A stretch of 64,000 bases of DNA from Gillisella vitis. GTDB taxonomy: Bacteria > Pseudomonadota > Alphaproteobacteria > Rhizobiales > Rhizobiaceae. The notes below the pieces were generated by a model, which was not told the origin of the DNA, made no database searches, and saw only the letters and a list, made by a program, of their open reading frames with translations. Below, one piece after another: positions 34,765 through 43,504 of the stretch. A program made the translations under genes and the position numbers. Location: NCBI RefSeq assembly GCF_014204625.1, contig NZ_JACHLU010000001.1:248001-312000 (forward strand). Reading direction: 5' to 3'. How positions within the stretch are numbered: position 1 is the first letter of the stretch; every line of letters begins with the position of its first letter.

Positions 34765-35549
34765 GCGGCAACCATATCTGCGCGGCCCATGCTCGGCAGG
34801 CACACCAGCCTGCCATCCCGGCTGAACACATCGGCGCGAATATCAAACACGCTCTCAACAGTGCTGGCGGTAATGGTGGCTGCAACCGGGCCAGCGGCGA
34901 TGACCTTGCCAGCCCGCAGCATGATGACATCATCGGCAAAGCTCGACGCAAGGTTGAGATCATGCAACACCACCACCACAGTTTTGCCATGACGGGTGGA
35001 AAGCTCCCGCACCAGATTAAGCACGGTATACTGGTATTTCATATCGAGGTGATTGACCGGCTCATCCATCAAAATCACATCGGTGTCCTGCGCCAGCACC
35101 ATGGCAATCCATGCCCGCTGCCGCTGACCGCCTGAAAGGGCATTGACCTGATGGCCCGCCAGATCGGCAAGGCCGACAATCTCCAATGCTTGGCGAAACA
35201 GCTTTCGGTCCTGCTCGGAAGGCCCACCCGCCAGCGATTGGCGGGCATAGCCTGCCAGCTCGACCAGTTCTCCCAGCGTCATATAATCAGGGCAGCGATT
35301 TTCCTGCGGCAAATAAGCAATCTGGCGGGCAAGATTACGCCGTCCAATGTCGCGCGTCGATTGTCCGGCAAGACGGATTTCGCCGGTGGTAAGAGGCATG
35401 AAACCCATGATGGCTTTCAGCAGCGTCGACTTGCCGCAGCCATTTGGCCCCACCAGAGCGGTCAGCTTTCCCTTGGCAAAAACAGTCGATAAATCCTGTA
35501 AAATTGGGAGGTTACCATAGCTTGCGGTTATCCCTTCGATGTCGAGCAA
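34761..35549 (-). CDS. Iron-siderophore ABC transporter ATPase (FepC-like)
   Basis: A 262-residue ATPase with Walker A GPNGCGKST (about residues 34-42), Q-loop YLPQEN, signature LSGGQRQRAWIAMVLAQ, Walker B VILMDEP and the switch His in VVLHDLN. First gene of the four-gene importer operon, divergent from the flavin monooxygenase gene at 35679. No TGA-N9-TCA box was found in the 129-base gap upstream. Confidence 0.93.
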   Translation of the reverse strand: MLDIEGITASYGNLPILQDLSTVFAKGKLTALVGPNGCGKSTLLKAIMGFMPLTTGEIRLAGQSTRDIGRRNLARQIAYLPQENRCPDYMTLGELVELAGYARQSLAGGPSEQDRKLFRQALEIVGLADLAGHQVNALSGGQRQRAWIAMVLAQDTDVILMDEPVNHLDMKYQYTVLNLVRELSTRHGKTVVVVLHDLNLASSFADDVIMLRAGKVIAAGPVAATITASTVESVFDIRADVFSRDGRLVCLPSMGRADMVAA

Positions 35550-35678
35550 GGTGCAATCACTCCTGTTGATTTTTCTTGCGCGAGACTAAACTATAGTGAA
35601 AAACTCCACAATTGGAAATTGGCGCTGATTGCACGCCTTCATTGTATAAATTATGTTTGGAAGTCTTGAGATAAACGC

Positions 35679-37022
35679 ATGAGCATGTCCCGGAAACTGC
35701 ATATTGGCCCAAAACTTCATATAGGCCCAAAACTTCATATAGGAATGTCGCTGGCTCCCACATGGTTGAGCGGTGCCGCCTGGCACAGGCCCGATAGTGA
35801 TATTGAAAATCTGTTTTCGCGCGATTTTTATGTGGATATTGCCAAGCGGGCTGAGGCTGCCCATCTGGATTTTGTCTTTCGACCCGACACGCTGTTTTTA
35901 ACCCGCGACATGCTCGAAACCGGCCCCGGTTTCACCAGTCTGGATCCGACGGTTCTGCTCGCCGCAATTGCAAGCGAGACTTCACGCATCGGCCTTGTCT
36001 CCACCGCATCCACCACATTTTTGCCGCCCTATATGGTTGCGCGGCAAATCCAGTCGCTCAATTGGCTGAGCAAGGGGCGGGTGGGCTGGAACATTGTCAC
36101 AGCGCTGGAGGGCCATGACAATTTTGGCATGAGCGAAATGCCATCATCTGATGAGCGCTATGCCCGCGCTGCTGAATTCACACAGGTTGTCCGGGCGCTG
36201 TGGGACAGCTTTCCGGCTGACGCGCTGCATATGGACCGCGCCAGCGGCCGGTTTGCCGATAGCACAAAAATCAACCCCATCGATCATGTGGGAGAACATT
36301 TCAATGTTCGCGGACCGCTCAATCTTCCGGGCTTTGGCCGCTCAAAAATACCGCTCATTCAGGCGGGTGCATCGCCTGTGGGCCGTGATTTTGCAGCCTC
36401 GGTGGCCGATGCCGTGTTTGCTTCCGCACCCGACAAAGAGGCGGCACTCGAGCTTCGGCAGGATTTGCAAAAGCGGGCACAGGCGCATGGGCGCAAGGCC
36501 CACGATATTCGGCTGTTGCCGGGCTTAAGCCTCTATCTCGCCGAGAGCCGCAAGGAGGCGCATGATCTGTTCGCAGAAACCCATGCCCGCATGGATAGGA
36601 TGCGCAAATTCGCCTCCATCCGCGAGATGATCGGGCTTGATCTGTCCGATTGGCCCCAAGACAAGCCTATCACACTCAACGACCTGCCAGAGCCGCTTCA
36701 AAGCCCGCGCAGCCGCACCCATGCCGATCTTTTGCGCCGTCTGATTGCGCGGGATGCCCCAACGGTGGATGCGCTGTTAACCCGGCCGGAAGCGATTGGC
36801 TCTGCCCATTGGCAGGTGATTGGCACTGTGGATGACGCATTCGAGGCCATCCGTGATTGGGCTTTGGCTGGTGCCATTGATGGTTTTGTGGCTCTGCCCG
36901 GTGGTTCGGTTTCCTGTCTGCATCTTGTGCTGGAAAAGCTCATTCCCCGACTGGCTGAGGCCGGACTGTTTCGGGAAACCTATCTGGGCAGCACATTTGC
37001 CGATCATCTGACTGAAGTGTAA
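35679..37022 (+). CDS. Flavin-dependent monooxygenase, NtaA/SnaA/DszA (LLM-like) family
   Basis: A 447-residue FMN-dependent bacterial luciferase-like protein. The core LSGAAWHRPDSD, FRPDTLFL, TSRIGLVSTASTTFLPPYMVARQI and WNIVTALEGHDNFG matches the nitrilotriacetate/DszA group. The N-terminus contains KLHIGP twice plus KLHIGM, an in-frame triplication of the first beta-strand; an alternative start within it is ATG 35745. It is divergent from the ferric siderophore ABC operon and convergent with the IclR gene. A role in siderophore use is only suggested by position; sulfur or xenobiotic oxidation is equally possible. Confidence 0.85.
   Translation: MSMSRKLHIGPKLHIGPKLHIGMSLAPTWLSGAAWHRPDSDIENLFSRDFYVDIAKRAEAAHLDFVFRPDTLFLTRDMLETGPGFTSLDPTVLLAAIASETSRIGLVSTASTTFLPPYMVARQIQSLNWLSKGRVGWNIVTALEGHDNFGMSEMPSSDERYARAAEFTQVVRALWDSFPADALHMDRASGRFADSTKINPIDHVGEHFNVRGPLNLPGFGRSKIPLIQAGASPVGRDFAASVADAVFASAPDKEAALELRQDLQKRAQAHGRKAHDIRLLPGLSLYLAESRKEAHDLFAETHARMDRMRKFASIREMIGLDLSDWPQDKPITLNDLPEPLQSPRSRTHADLLRRLIARDAPTVDALLTRPEAIGSAHWQVIGTVDDAFEAIRDWALAGAIDGFVALPGGSVSCLHLVLEKLIPRLAEAGLFRETYLGSTFADHLTEV
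35694..35744 (+). repeat. In-frame tandem repeat at the monooxygenase N-terminus
   Basis: Three copies of an 18-base unit (the third 15 bases before diverging) encode KLHIGP-KLHIGP-KLHIG. Copies 2 and 3 are identical over their shared 15 bases, and copy 1 differs from them at two third-codon positions, so at least one duplication is recent. Confidence 0.85.
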
Positions 37023-37033
37023 ATCCTGTCACG

Positions 37034-37843
37034 TCATGAAGAATGGGGCAGATGATTGCGGCCCTGATAGCCAAGGGCTGCTGATGCCGTGGTGCTGGCC
37101 GCGATCAGCAGATCAATATAGTCCTGCTTTTTGGCCTCATCAAAGCGAAACAGCGGAAACGCAATCGAGATGGCGGCAACGGGCTTGCCAAGATGGTTGA
37201 AGATCGGCACGGCCATGCAGCGCACGCCCGCTTCGCTTTCTTCTACCTCTTCAGCAAAGCCATTGTCACGTGTGCGATGCAGCGCTTCGAGCAAAAAGGC
37301 GGGATCGGTTATGGTGTTGGGGGCAAATTTGACCAGATCCATCCGGGCAATACGCTCTCGAAGCTCATCATCATCGCGCCAGGCCAGCAAAGCCTTTCCA
37401 AGCGAGGTGCTGTGCAGCGGATTGCGCAGGCCAAGTGTGGATTTCATCGACAGGCCATAGGCTGAATCATATTTGTGAATATAGACCACCCGCTGGTCTC
37501 GATCATCCAGAATGCCAAGGTTTACCGCTTCTCCCGTGGCGCGGGACAGCACCCCCATGGCCTGATCGGCAATGCGCATAAGGTCTGCCTTTTCTGAGAG
37601 TGAACGCGCCCCCATGCTGAACAGTTTCAGCGTCAGCCCGTATTTTTCGGTCTCGCTATCCTGCTCAACATAGCCAAGCTCAACCATGGTCTGCACCAGA
37701 CGGTGCGCGGTGGTTTTGGAGGTCATGGCCCGCTGGGCAAGCTCGGCAAGGCTGACCCGCCGCTCCTCTGCCAAGGCCTCTATCACCGCAAACACCTTGA
37801 GAACGGCAGCAACATTTTCTGTTTTGGGTGTGTGATCGGACAT
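37034..37843 (-). CDS. IclR-family transcriptional regulator (KdgR-like)
   Basis: A 269-residue regulator. The winged helix VSLAELAQRAMTSKTTAHRLVQTM (about residues 31-54) is followed by the IclR effector domain with GEAVNLGILDDRDQRVVYIHKYDSAYGL, STSLGKALLAW and AGVRCMAVPIFNHLGKPVAAISIAFP. ATG at 37843 gives a normal N-terminus; the frame stays open upstream but is not protein-like there. Divergent from the GH105 hydrolase, with an inverted repeat between. KdgR-type IclR proteins sense uronate breakdown products, which suits the neighbours. Confidence 0.9.
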   Translation of the reverse strand: MSDHTPKTENVAAVLKVFAVIEALAEERRVSLAELAQRAMTSKTTAHRLVQTMVELGYVEQDSETEKYGLTLKLFSMGARSLSEKADLMRIADQAMGVLSRATGEAVNLGILDDRDQRVVYIHKYDSAYGLSMKSTLGLRNPLHSTSLGKALLAWRDDDELRERIARMDLVKFAPNTITDPAFLLEALHRTRDNGFAEEVEESEAGVRCMAVPIFNHLGKPVAAISIAFPLFRFDEAKKQDYIDLLIAASTTASAALGYQGRNHLPHSS

Positions 37844-37935
37844 GAGGCGTTTGATACCAACAGCAATTTTTCTGTTTGTGACATTGCCATCAAAAAACAG
37901 CGTTGAAAAGTGTTTAGGATTATGATTTCTTATTT

Positions 37936-37954
37936 TTCGAAATAGCATTCCGAA
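37936..37954. promoter_or_regulatory. Candidate IclR operator
   Basis: TTCGAAAT-AGC-ATTCCGAA is a 19-bp inverted repeat with one mismatch per arm pair, in the gap between the IclR gene and the divergent hydrolase, 27 bases before the hydrolase start. IclR-family operators are typically short imperfect palindromes in this position. Confidence 0.55.
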
Positions 37955-37980
37955 AAAAATAAAAGGGAGGGGTCTTATCC

Positions 37981-39099
37981 ATGCATCCGCTGCTGCAACA
38001 AAAACATCATGCTCTGGAGCGCGGCGCTGTATGTGAGTTGATAGACCGGCTGACAGACAACCTGATTCATATCGAAGATACAACCGGAGAATTCCTGCTC
38101 AGGCTGGAGGATGGCCGGGTCATTGACACCAAAGGCTGGGCCGGGTGGGAATGGACCCATGGTATTGGTCTTTATGGGTTGTTCAAATATTGGCAGATGA
38201 CGGCAAACCCCAAGGCACTGGAGATCATTGAAACATGGTTTTCGGATCGACTGGCGCAAGGCACACCAACCAAGAACATCAATACGGTCGCGCCGTTTTT
38301 GACCCTTGCACATCTTTATGAAATCAAGCCGGATGCACGCTGGCTACCCTATCTGGAAACATGGGCGGAATGGGTGATGTATGACATGCCGCGCACCCGC
38401 GAGGGCGGCTTGCAGCATATTGTTTATAACAACGTCAATGATCAGCAGATGTGGGACGATACGCTGATGATGAGCGTGTTGCCACTGGCCAAGATCGGGC
38501 TTGTGCTCAACCGACCCGAATTTGTTGAAGAGGCCAAATATCAGTTTTTGGTGCACGCACAATATCTGATGGATACCCAGACGGGCTTGTGGTTTCATGG
38601 CTGGACATTTGATGGCAACCACAACTTTGCCAAAGCCCGTTGGGCGCGGGGCAATAGCTGGCTGACCATTGCCATACCTGAGTTTATCGAGCTTGTTGGC
38701 CTGAGCGAGAGCGACCCGCTGCGCAGGCATCTGGTGTCAATTCTCGGCCGTCAGGCGAAAGCGCTGAAAGAGCATCAGCATGCCTCCGGGCTATGGCATA
38801 CGCTGATTGATGATTCTGGTAGCTATCTGGAGGCTTCGTCCACAGCAGGCTTTGCCTATGGTTTGATGAAGGGCGTGCGTAAGCGCTATCTCGGTGCAGA
38901 GTATTTGCCGGTGGCCGAGCGCGCCATGCAGGCGGTGATTGACAATATCAGCGCGTCTGGCGAATTGCAGCAGGTGTCGTTTGGCACGGCCATGGGCGAT
39001 GATCTGGATTTTTATCGGCAAATCAAGCGCACATCCATGCCCTATGGGCAGGCGATGGCGATGTTTTGCCTCACGGAGCTTCTGCGGAGCTATATCTGA
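37981..39099 (+). CDS. Unsaturated rhamnogalacturonyl/uronyl hydrolase (GH105/GH88-type)
   Basis: A 372-residue (alpha/alpha)6-barrel hydrolase predicted to remove the 4,5-unsaturated uronic acid left on oligosaccharides by polysaccharide lyases. GWEWTHGIGLYGLFKYW, QMWDDTLMMSVLPLAKIG (with catalytic Asp), FHGWTFDGNHNFAKARWARGNSW and YLEASSTAGFAYGLMKGVRK match YteR-like GH105. GGGAGGGG lies about 9 bases before the ATG. No signal peptide, so it acts in the cytoplasm after import by the ABC system downstream. Confidence 0.88.
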   Translation: MHPLLQQKHHALERGAVCELIDRLTDNLIHIEDTTGEFLLRLEDGRVIDTKGWAGWEWTHGIGLYGLFKYWQMTANPKALEIIETWFSDRLAQGTPTKNINTVAPFLTLAHLYEIKPDARWLPYLETWAEWVMYDMPRTREGGLQHIVYNNVNDQQMWDDTLMMSVLPLAKIGLVLNRPEFVEEAKYQFLVHAQYLMDTQTGLWFHGWTFDGNHNFAKARWARGNSWLTIAIPEFIELVGLSESDPLRRHLVSILGRQAKALKEHQHASGLWHTLIDDSGSYLEASSTAGFAYGLMKGVRKRYLGAEYLPVAERAMQAVIDNISASGELQQVSFGTAMGDDLDFYRQIKRTSMPYGQAMAMFCLTELLRSYI

Positions 39100-39223
39100 C
39101 GGCTGCGCAACACAACAGGCATCAGCGGGCAAGGTGAGGAGGAAGCCTTTTTCGCTGCTGGAATGAGGGACTGTCGCGGATCGGGGGCTTTTGGTTTCCC
39201 GTCGCTTTGAGGAGGAGGAATCC

Positions 39224-40504
39224 ATGACTGAACTGACAAGGCGTAGCGTGCTGGGCACGCTGGGAGCTGCCGCTGCGGCATCTTTGTTGCCGGTGATGCC
39301 GGCTTTTGCCAAAACAACACTCCGCCATTTCTGGTGGGGCAATCCAGAGCGTGACAAGCGCACGTTTGCGGCCATTGAAGCCTTTCAGAAAATCAATCCC
39401 GACATAGCAGTTTCCGGCGAAACCATTGGTTGGGGAGATTACTGGACCAAGATGGCAACCCAGACAGCGGGCCGCAACATGGCCGATCTGGTGCAGATGG
39501 ACTACCGCTATCTGTTTGAATATGTCCGCCGCGGTGCCTTGAAGCCTCTGGATGAATACATCGGCAAAAGTCTGATGCTGGATGGATTTGACCAAGGCCC
39601 GCTTGAGGGTGGCAAGGTTGATGGCAAGCTGTATGCGCTGAACATCGGCTCCAACAGTCAGGTCATGGTTTACAACACCCGCGTGTTCAAAGAGGCGGGC
39701 ATTGATGCTGATCTTATCAACTGGACATGGGATGATTTTGCCAAGACTGCTGCGAAAATCACCGCCGCCACCAGTGGCAAAGTCAAGGGCTCCGACGACT
39801 TGGCCTTGATGATTGAAGTGTTTGAATCCTGGGCCCGTCAGAGTGGCCGTGAATTTTACGACAAGGACGGCAAGGTCACGGTGACCGCCGACGATGTTGC
39901 CAGCTATTGGCAATTCTGGGCGGATCTGCGCAAGGCCGACACGGTGCGGATCAAGGACCGCACGCTGATCCTTGACCTGCCGATTGTCGAATCCGGTGTT
40001 GCAGCGGGTGATACGGCCATGTCGCATTTCTGGTCCAACCAGCTGGTGGGCATTCAGACTGCGGCCAAAGACAAGATCGGTGCTGCCATGGTGCCGGGCA
40101 AGGCCGGTGGCAAGCCCGGTCAATATATCAAGCCATCGATGTTCATGTCTCTCAGCCGCGATGCAAAAGATCCGAAAGCTGCAATAGCCTATATGAACGC
40201 CTGGGTGAATGATCCGACAATGACAGGCATTCTGGGACTGGAGCGCGGCATTCCGGCCTCGCCAAAGGTGCGCGCCGCGCTTCTGCCAAACCTGAACGAG
40301 GTCGAGAAAATCTCCGTCGATTATTTCGACGCCATTCAGAGCAAGGTTGGGCCTCTGCCTCTGCCAGCGCCAAAGGGTGCAGGAGAAGTGCGCGATTCCT
40401 TCATGCGCACAGGCTCAGAGGTGGTTCTGGGCAAGATGAGCGCCAAGGATGCTGCGGCCCGGTTCATCGAGGATGCGCAGGACATTGTTGATCGGGCGCT
40501 CTGA
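39224..40504 (+). CDS. ABC sugar transporter extracellular binding protein (family 1, Tat signal)
   Basis: A 426-residue family 1 solute-binding protein. The N-terminus TRRSVLGTLGAAAAASLLP...AFA is a twin-arginine signal. The body has IEAFQKINPDIAVSGET, VQMDYRYLFEYVRRGALKPLD and AAIAYMNAWVNDP, typical of oligosaccharide binders. GGAGGAGGAATCC before ATG 39224 fixes the start. It follows the GH105 gene and precedes two permeases and an ATPase; an unsaturated or pectic oligosaccharide is the likely ligand. Confidence 0.9.
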   Translation: MTELTRRSVLGTLGAAAAASLLPVMPAFAKTTLRHFWWGNPERDKRTFAAIEAFQKINPDIAVSGETIGWGDYWTKMATQTAGRNMADLVQMDYRYLFEYVRRGALKPLDEYIGKSLMLDGFDQGPLEGGKVDGKLYALNIGSNSQVMVYNTRVFKEAGIDADLINWTWDDFAKTAAKITAATSGKVKGSDDLALMIEVFESWARQSGREFYDKDGKVTVTADDVASYWQFWADLRKADTVRIKDRTLILDLPIVESGVAAGDTAMSHFWSNQLVGIQTAAKDKIGAAMVPGKAGGKPGQYIKPSMFMSLSRDAKDPKAAIAYMNAWVNDPTMTGILGLERGIPASPKVRAALLPNLNEVEKISVDYFDAIQSKVGPLPLPAPKGAGEVRDSFMRTGSEVVLGKMSAKDAAARFIEDAQDIVDRAL

Positions 40505-40521
40505 GAGCGCCTTCAATGCAG

Positions 40522-40552
40522 CCGTCCGGGCTGGCTTTGCCCGCCCGGACGG
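40522..40552. other. Intra-operon stem-loop after the binding-protein gene
   Basis: CCGTCCGGGC pairs with GCCCGGACGG (10 bp, 11-base loop) 18 bases after the binding-protein stop and 45 bases before the first permease. Such hairpins often raise binding-protein mRNA over permease mRNA in ABC operons. No U-tract follows. Confidence 0.75.
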
Positions 40553-40596
40553 TGCTGTCCTGCCAGAAGGCCACGTCCTTTGAAAAGGTATTGCCG

Positions 40597-41490
40597 ATGA
40601 GACGTTTCATTGCTCGTAACGGGCCAGCCTATGCTTTTTTGCTACCATGGCTTTTGGGTTTTTTTCTGCTGGCGCTGGGGCCTATCCTTGCGTCACTCTA
40701 TCTGTCGTTCACACGCTATGACATGGTGGGTGATCCGCGCTGGGTCGGGCTTGGCAACTATACCTACATGTTTGGCCGTGACCGCCGGTTCTGGCAGGCG
40801 CTGGAGGTAACCTTTCACTATGTCGCCCTTGCGGTGCCTGCCCGTCTGATCATGGCGCTTGCGGTTGCCATGCTGCTTGATAAGGGCTTGCGCACCATCG
40901 GCACCTACAGGGCGATTTTCTATCTGCCGTCACTGCTGGGTTCGTCGATTGCCATTGCCATTCTCTGGCGCCAGCTGTTTGATACCCATGGCGTGATCAA
41001 CCAGATTCTGGCCCGTTTCGGCATTGAGTCATCATCGTGGATCACCGATCCAAACACATCGCTCTACACGCTGGTGGTGCTGGCCATGTGGCAGTTTGGC
41101 TCGCCCATGCTGATCTTTCTGGCTGGCCTTCGTGGCATTCCGCGCGACCTTTATGAAGCCGCCGAGATTGATGGCACACCGCGGTGGCGGCAATTTACCC
41201 GCATTACCCTGCCTTTGCTGGCCCCGGTGATTTTCTTCAATCTCGTGCTGCAAACCATCGAGTCCTTCAAGACCTTCTCCAGTGCCTTCATTATCTCCAA
41301 CGGCACGGGTGCGCCTGCCGATAGCCTGCTGTTCTACACGGTTTACCTCTTTAACGAGGCCTTCAAATTCTTCCGCATGGGTTATGCCTCGGCACTGGCC
41401 TGGGTGCTGCTGATCATCATTGGCGTCTTCACGGCGGTGGCTTTCTTTACCTCGAAATATTGGGTGCATTATGAAAACGAACGCGATTGA
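40597..41490 (+). CDS. ABC sugar transporter permease (UgpA/MalF type)
   Basis: A 297-residue inner-membrane permease with six hydrophobic segments. The ATPase-contact (EAA) loop reads LYEAAEIDGTPRWRQFTRITLPLL. AAAAGG precedes ATG 40597. The 3' end overlaps the next permease start by 20 bases, so the two are translationally coupled. Confidence 0.9.
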   Translation: MRRFIARNGPAYAFLLPWLLGFFLLALGPILASLYLSFTRYDMVGDPRWVGLGNYTYMFGRDRRFWQALEVTFHYVALAVPARLIMALAVAMLLDKGLRTIGTYRAIFYLPSLLGSSIAIAILWRQLFDTHGVINQILARFGIESSSWITDPNTSLYTLVVLAMWQFGSPMLIFLAGLRGIPRDLYEAAEIDGTPRWRQFTRITLPLLAPVIFFNLVLQTIESFKTFSSAFIISNGTGAPADSLLFYTVYLFNEAFKFFRMGYASALAWVLLIIIGVFTAVAFFTSKYWVHYENERD

Positions 41491-42388
41491 TCCGGCGCTC
41501 GCGCTTGAGCTGGATAAGGCCGCCGCCGTGGCCCATGACATGCGCCTCAAGCGCGAAAAAAACGCCCGCAATGGCCGTATCCTCAAGCATGTCTTTCTGA
41601 TCGGCGTGTCCTGTGTGATGCTCTATCCACTGTTCTGGCTGCTGGCCTCGTCGTTCAAGCCGGAAAATGAAATTTTTGGCAGTCTCACACTGTGGCCGTC
41701 GCATTTGCAGTTGGACAATTACACCAGGGGCTGGAACGCGCTGCCGCTGCCTTTCACGGTGTTTTACATCAACTCCGCCATTGTCACGGGTCTGTCCGTG
41801 ATCGGCAATCTGTTGTCCTGTTCATTTGCTGCCTATGCCTTTGCACGGCTCCGGTTTACCGGCCGCAACTTCTTTTTTGCGCTGATGATGATGACCCTGA
41901 TGATCCCCTATCATGTGGTTCTCATTCCGCAATATGTGTTGTTTTTGCAGCTGGGCTGGGTGGATACCTATCTGCCGCTGGTGGTGCCGCGCTTTTTGGC
42001 CTCCGATGCGTTTTTCATCTTTCTGATGGTGCAGTTCTTCCGGCAATTGCCGCGTGAGCTGGATGAGGCCGCGATGATTGATGGCTGCTCGCCCTTCAAG
42101 ATCTATTGGGCGATTATTCTGCCGCTGTCGTTGCCGGCCATGGGCACGGCGGCGATTTTCTCACTGATCTGGGTCTGGGAGGATTTTCTGGCCCCGCTGA
42201 TCTACCTCAACGACATCAAAAGCTACACCGTGCCTTTGGCGCTGCGCCTGTTCCTCGATCAGGATGGCCAGTCTTCCTATGGTCAGATGTTTGCAATGTC
42301 GGTGCTCTCGCTGGTTCCGGTCGTGATTTTCTTCGTCCTGTTCCAGAAAATGATTGTACGTGGCATCGCCACCTCCGGAATGAAGTAG
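41471..42388 (+). CDS. ABC sugar transporter permease (UgpE/MalG type)
   Basis: A 305-residue partner permease with six hydrophobic segments and a longer cytoplasmic N-terminus. The EAA loop reads LDEAAMIDGCSPFKIYWAIILPL. The C-terminus IVRGIATSGMK is typical of MalG-type subunits. ATG 41471 lies inside the end of the previous gene. Confidence 0.9.
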   Translation: MKTNAIDPALALELDKAAAVAHDMRLKREKNARNGRILKHVFLIGVSCVMLYPLFWLLASSFKPENEIFGSLTLWPSHLQLDNYTRGWNALPLPFTVFYINSAIVTGLSVIGNLLSCSFAAYAFARLRFTGRNFFFALMMMTLMIPYHVVLIPQYVLFLQLGWVDTYLPLVVPRFLASDAFFIFLMVQFFRQLPRELDEAAMIDGCSPFKIYWAIILPLSLPAMGTAAIFSLIWVWEDFLAPLIYLNDIKSYTVPLALRLFLDQDGQSSYGQMFAMSVLSLVPVVIFFVLFQKMIVRGIATSGMK

Positions 42389-42400
42389 GGATAAGACGAG

Positions 42401-43492
42401 ATGGTTGGACTGACACTGCGAAACGTTGGAAAACGCTATGGTGCACTCAGCATTATCAAGGGTTTGAACCTTGATATTCACGATGGGGAATTTCTGGTGC
42501 TGGTTGGCCCGTCGGGCTGTGGCAAATCCACCTTGCTGCGCATGATTGCAGGTCTTGAGGATATTACCGACGGCACGGTCTCCATTGGCAGCAAAGTGGT
42601 CAATGACCTGCCCGCATCAAAGCGCGAGCTGTCGATGGTGTTCCAGAGCTATGCGCTTTATCCGCACATGTCGGTGCGCAAAAATCTGGCTTTTGGCCTT
42701 CAGAATTTCAAGATGAGCAAAGCCGAGGTCGAGCGCCGCGTCAGCGATGCCGCCCGCATCCTGCAAATCGAACCGTTAATGGATCGAAAACCTCGGCAAT
42801 TGTCGGGTGGGCAAAAACAGCGTGTCGCCATTGGTCGGGCAATTGTGCGTGAGCCACAATTGTTCCTGTTTGATGAGCCGCTGTCCAATCTGGATGCCGA
42901 GCTGCGTGTGCAAATGCGTGCCGAGCTGGCCTCGCTTTATGCCCGACTGGGTACCACGATGATTTACGTCACCCATGACCAGGTGGAGGCCATGACCATG
43001 GCCAGCCGCATTGTGGTGTTGCGTGGTGGCAAGATTGAGCAGGTTGGCACGCCTCAAGAACTTTACACCAAGCCGCAAAACCTGTTTGTGGCGGGCTTTA
43101 TCGGTTCGCCCAAGATCAACATGCTGGCCGCCACCGTCTCGCGCGAGGGGCAGGCGGCACGGGTTCATATTGAGGGCCTGCCCGATTTCACCATCCCCGA
43201 TTTGCCAACATCGGATCAGACACTCACCCTGTGCGTGCGGCCTGCATCCTTGCGCATCGGCGCAGGCGTAGTATCCGGTCATGCCACCATCCGTCTGGTA
43301 GAATATCTGGGCTCAGAGACGCTGCTGCATGTGGCTTTATCCAGCGGGCAGGTGCTGCTGGTCAGCGATAGTGGCAAGACGCCCTATCGGGCCGGGGAGG
43401 TGCTTACCATCGGCTTTGATCCTGCCGATCTTCATTATTTTGACGCTGCAGGGGCGCGTATCGAGCCAACCCTGAATGCCAATCTTGTATGA
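42401..43492 (+). CDS. ABC sugar transporter ATPase (UgpC/MalK type)
   Basis: A 363-residue CUT1-type ATPase: Walker A GPSGCGKST (about residues 36-44), Q-loop VFQSYALYPHMSV, signature LSGGQKQRVAIGRAIV, Walker B LFLFDEPLSNLDAELR, switch VTHDQVEA, and a C-terminal OB-type regulatory domain (IGSPKINMLAA onward). Starts 12 bases after the permease stop, completing the importer. Confidence 0.92.
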   Translation: MVGLTLRNVGKRYGALSIIKGLNLDIHDGEFLVLVGPSGCGKSTLLRMIAGLEDITDGTVSIGSKVVNDLPASKRELSMVFQSYALYPHMSVRKNLAFGLQNFKMSKAEVERRVSDAARILQIEPLMDRKPRQLSGGQKQRVAIGRAIVREPQLFLFDEPLSNLDAELRVQMRAELASLYARLGTTMIYVTHDQVEAMTMASRIVVLRGGKIEQVGTPQELYTKPQNLFVAGFIGSPKINMLAATVSREGQAARVHIEGLPDFTIPDLPTSDQTLTLCVRPASLRIGAGVVSGHATIRLVEYLGSETLLHVALSSGQVLLVSDSGKTPYRAGEVLTIGFDPADLHYFDAAGARIEPTLNANLV

Positions 43493-43504
43493 GAGTGTAA
43501 ATCC

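Noticed and set aside
35694..35744. CRISPR-like or regulatory tandem repeat
   Set aside because: The units abut without spacers, keep the reading frame and encode the family's first strand, so it is a coding repeat.
37844..38083. Extended N-terminus of the IclR regulator
   Set aside because: It would run through the divergent promoter and into the hydrolase gene; residues are not conserved-looking.
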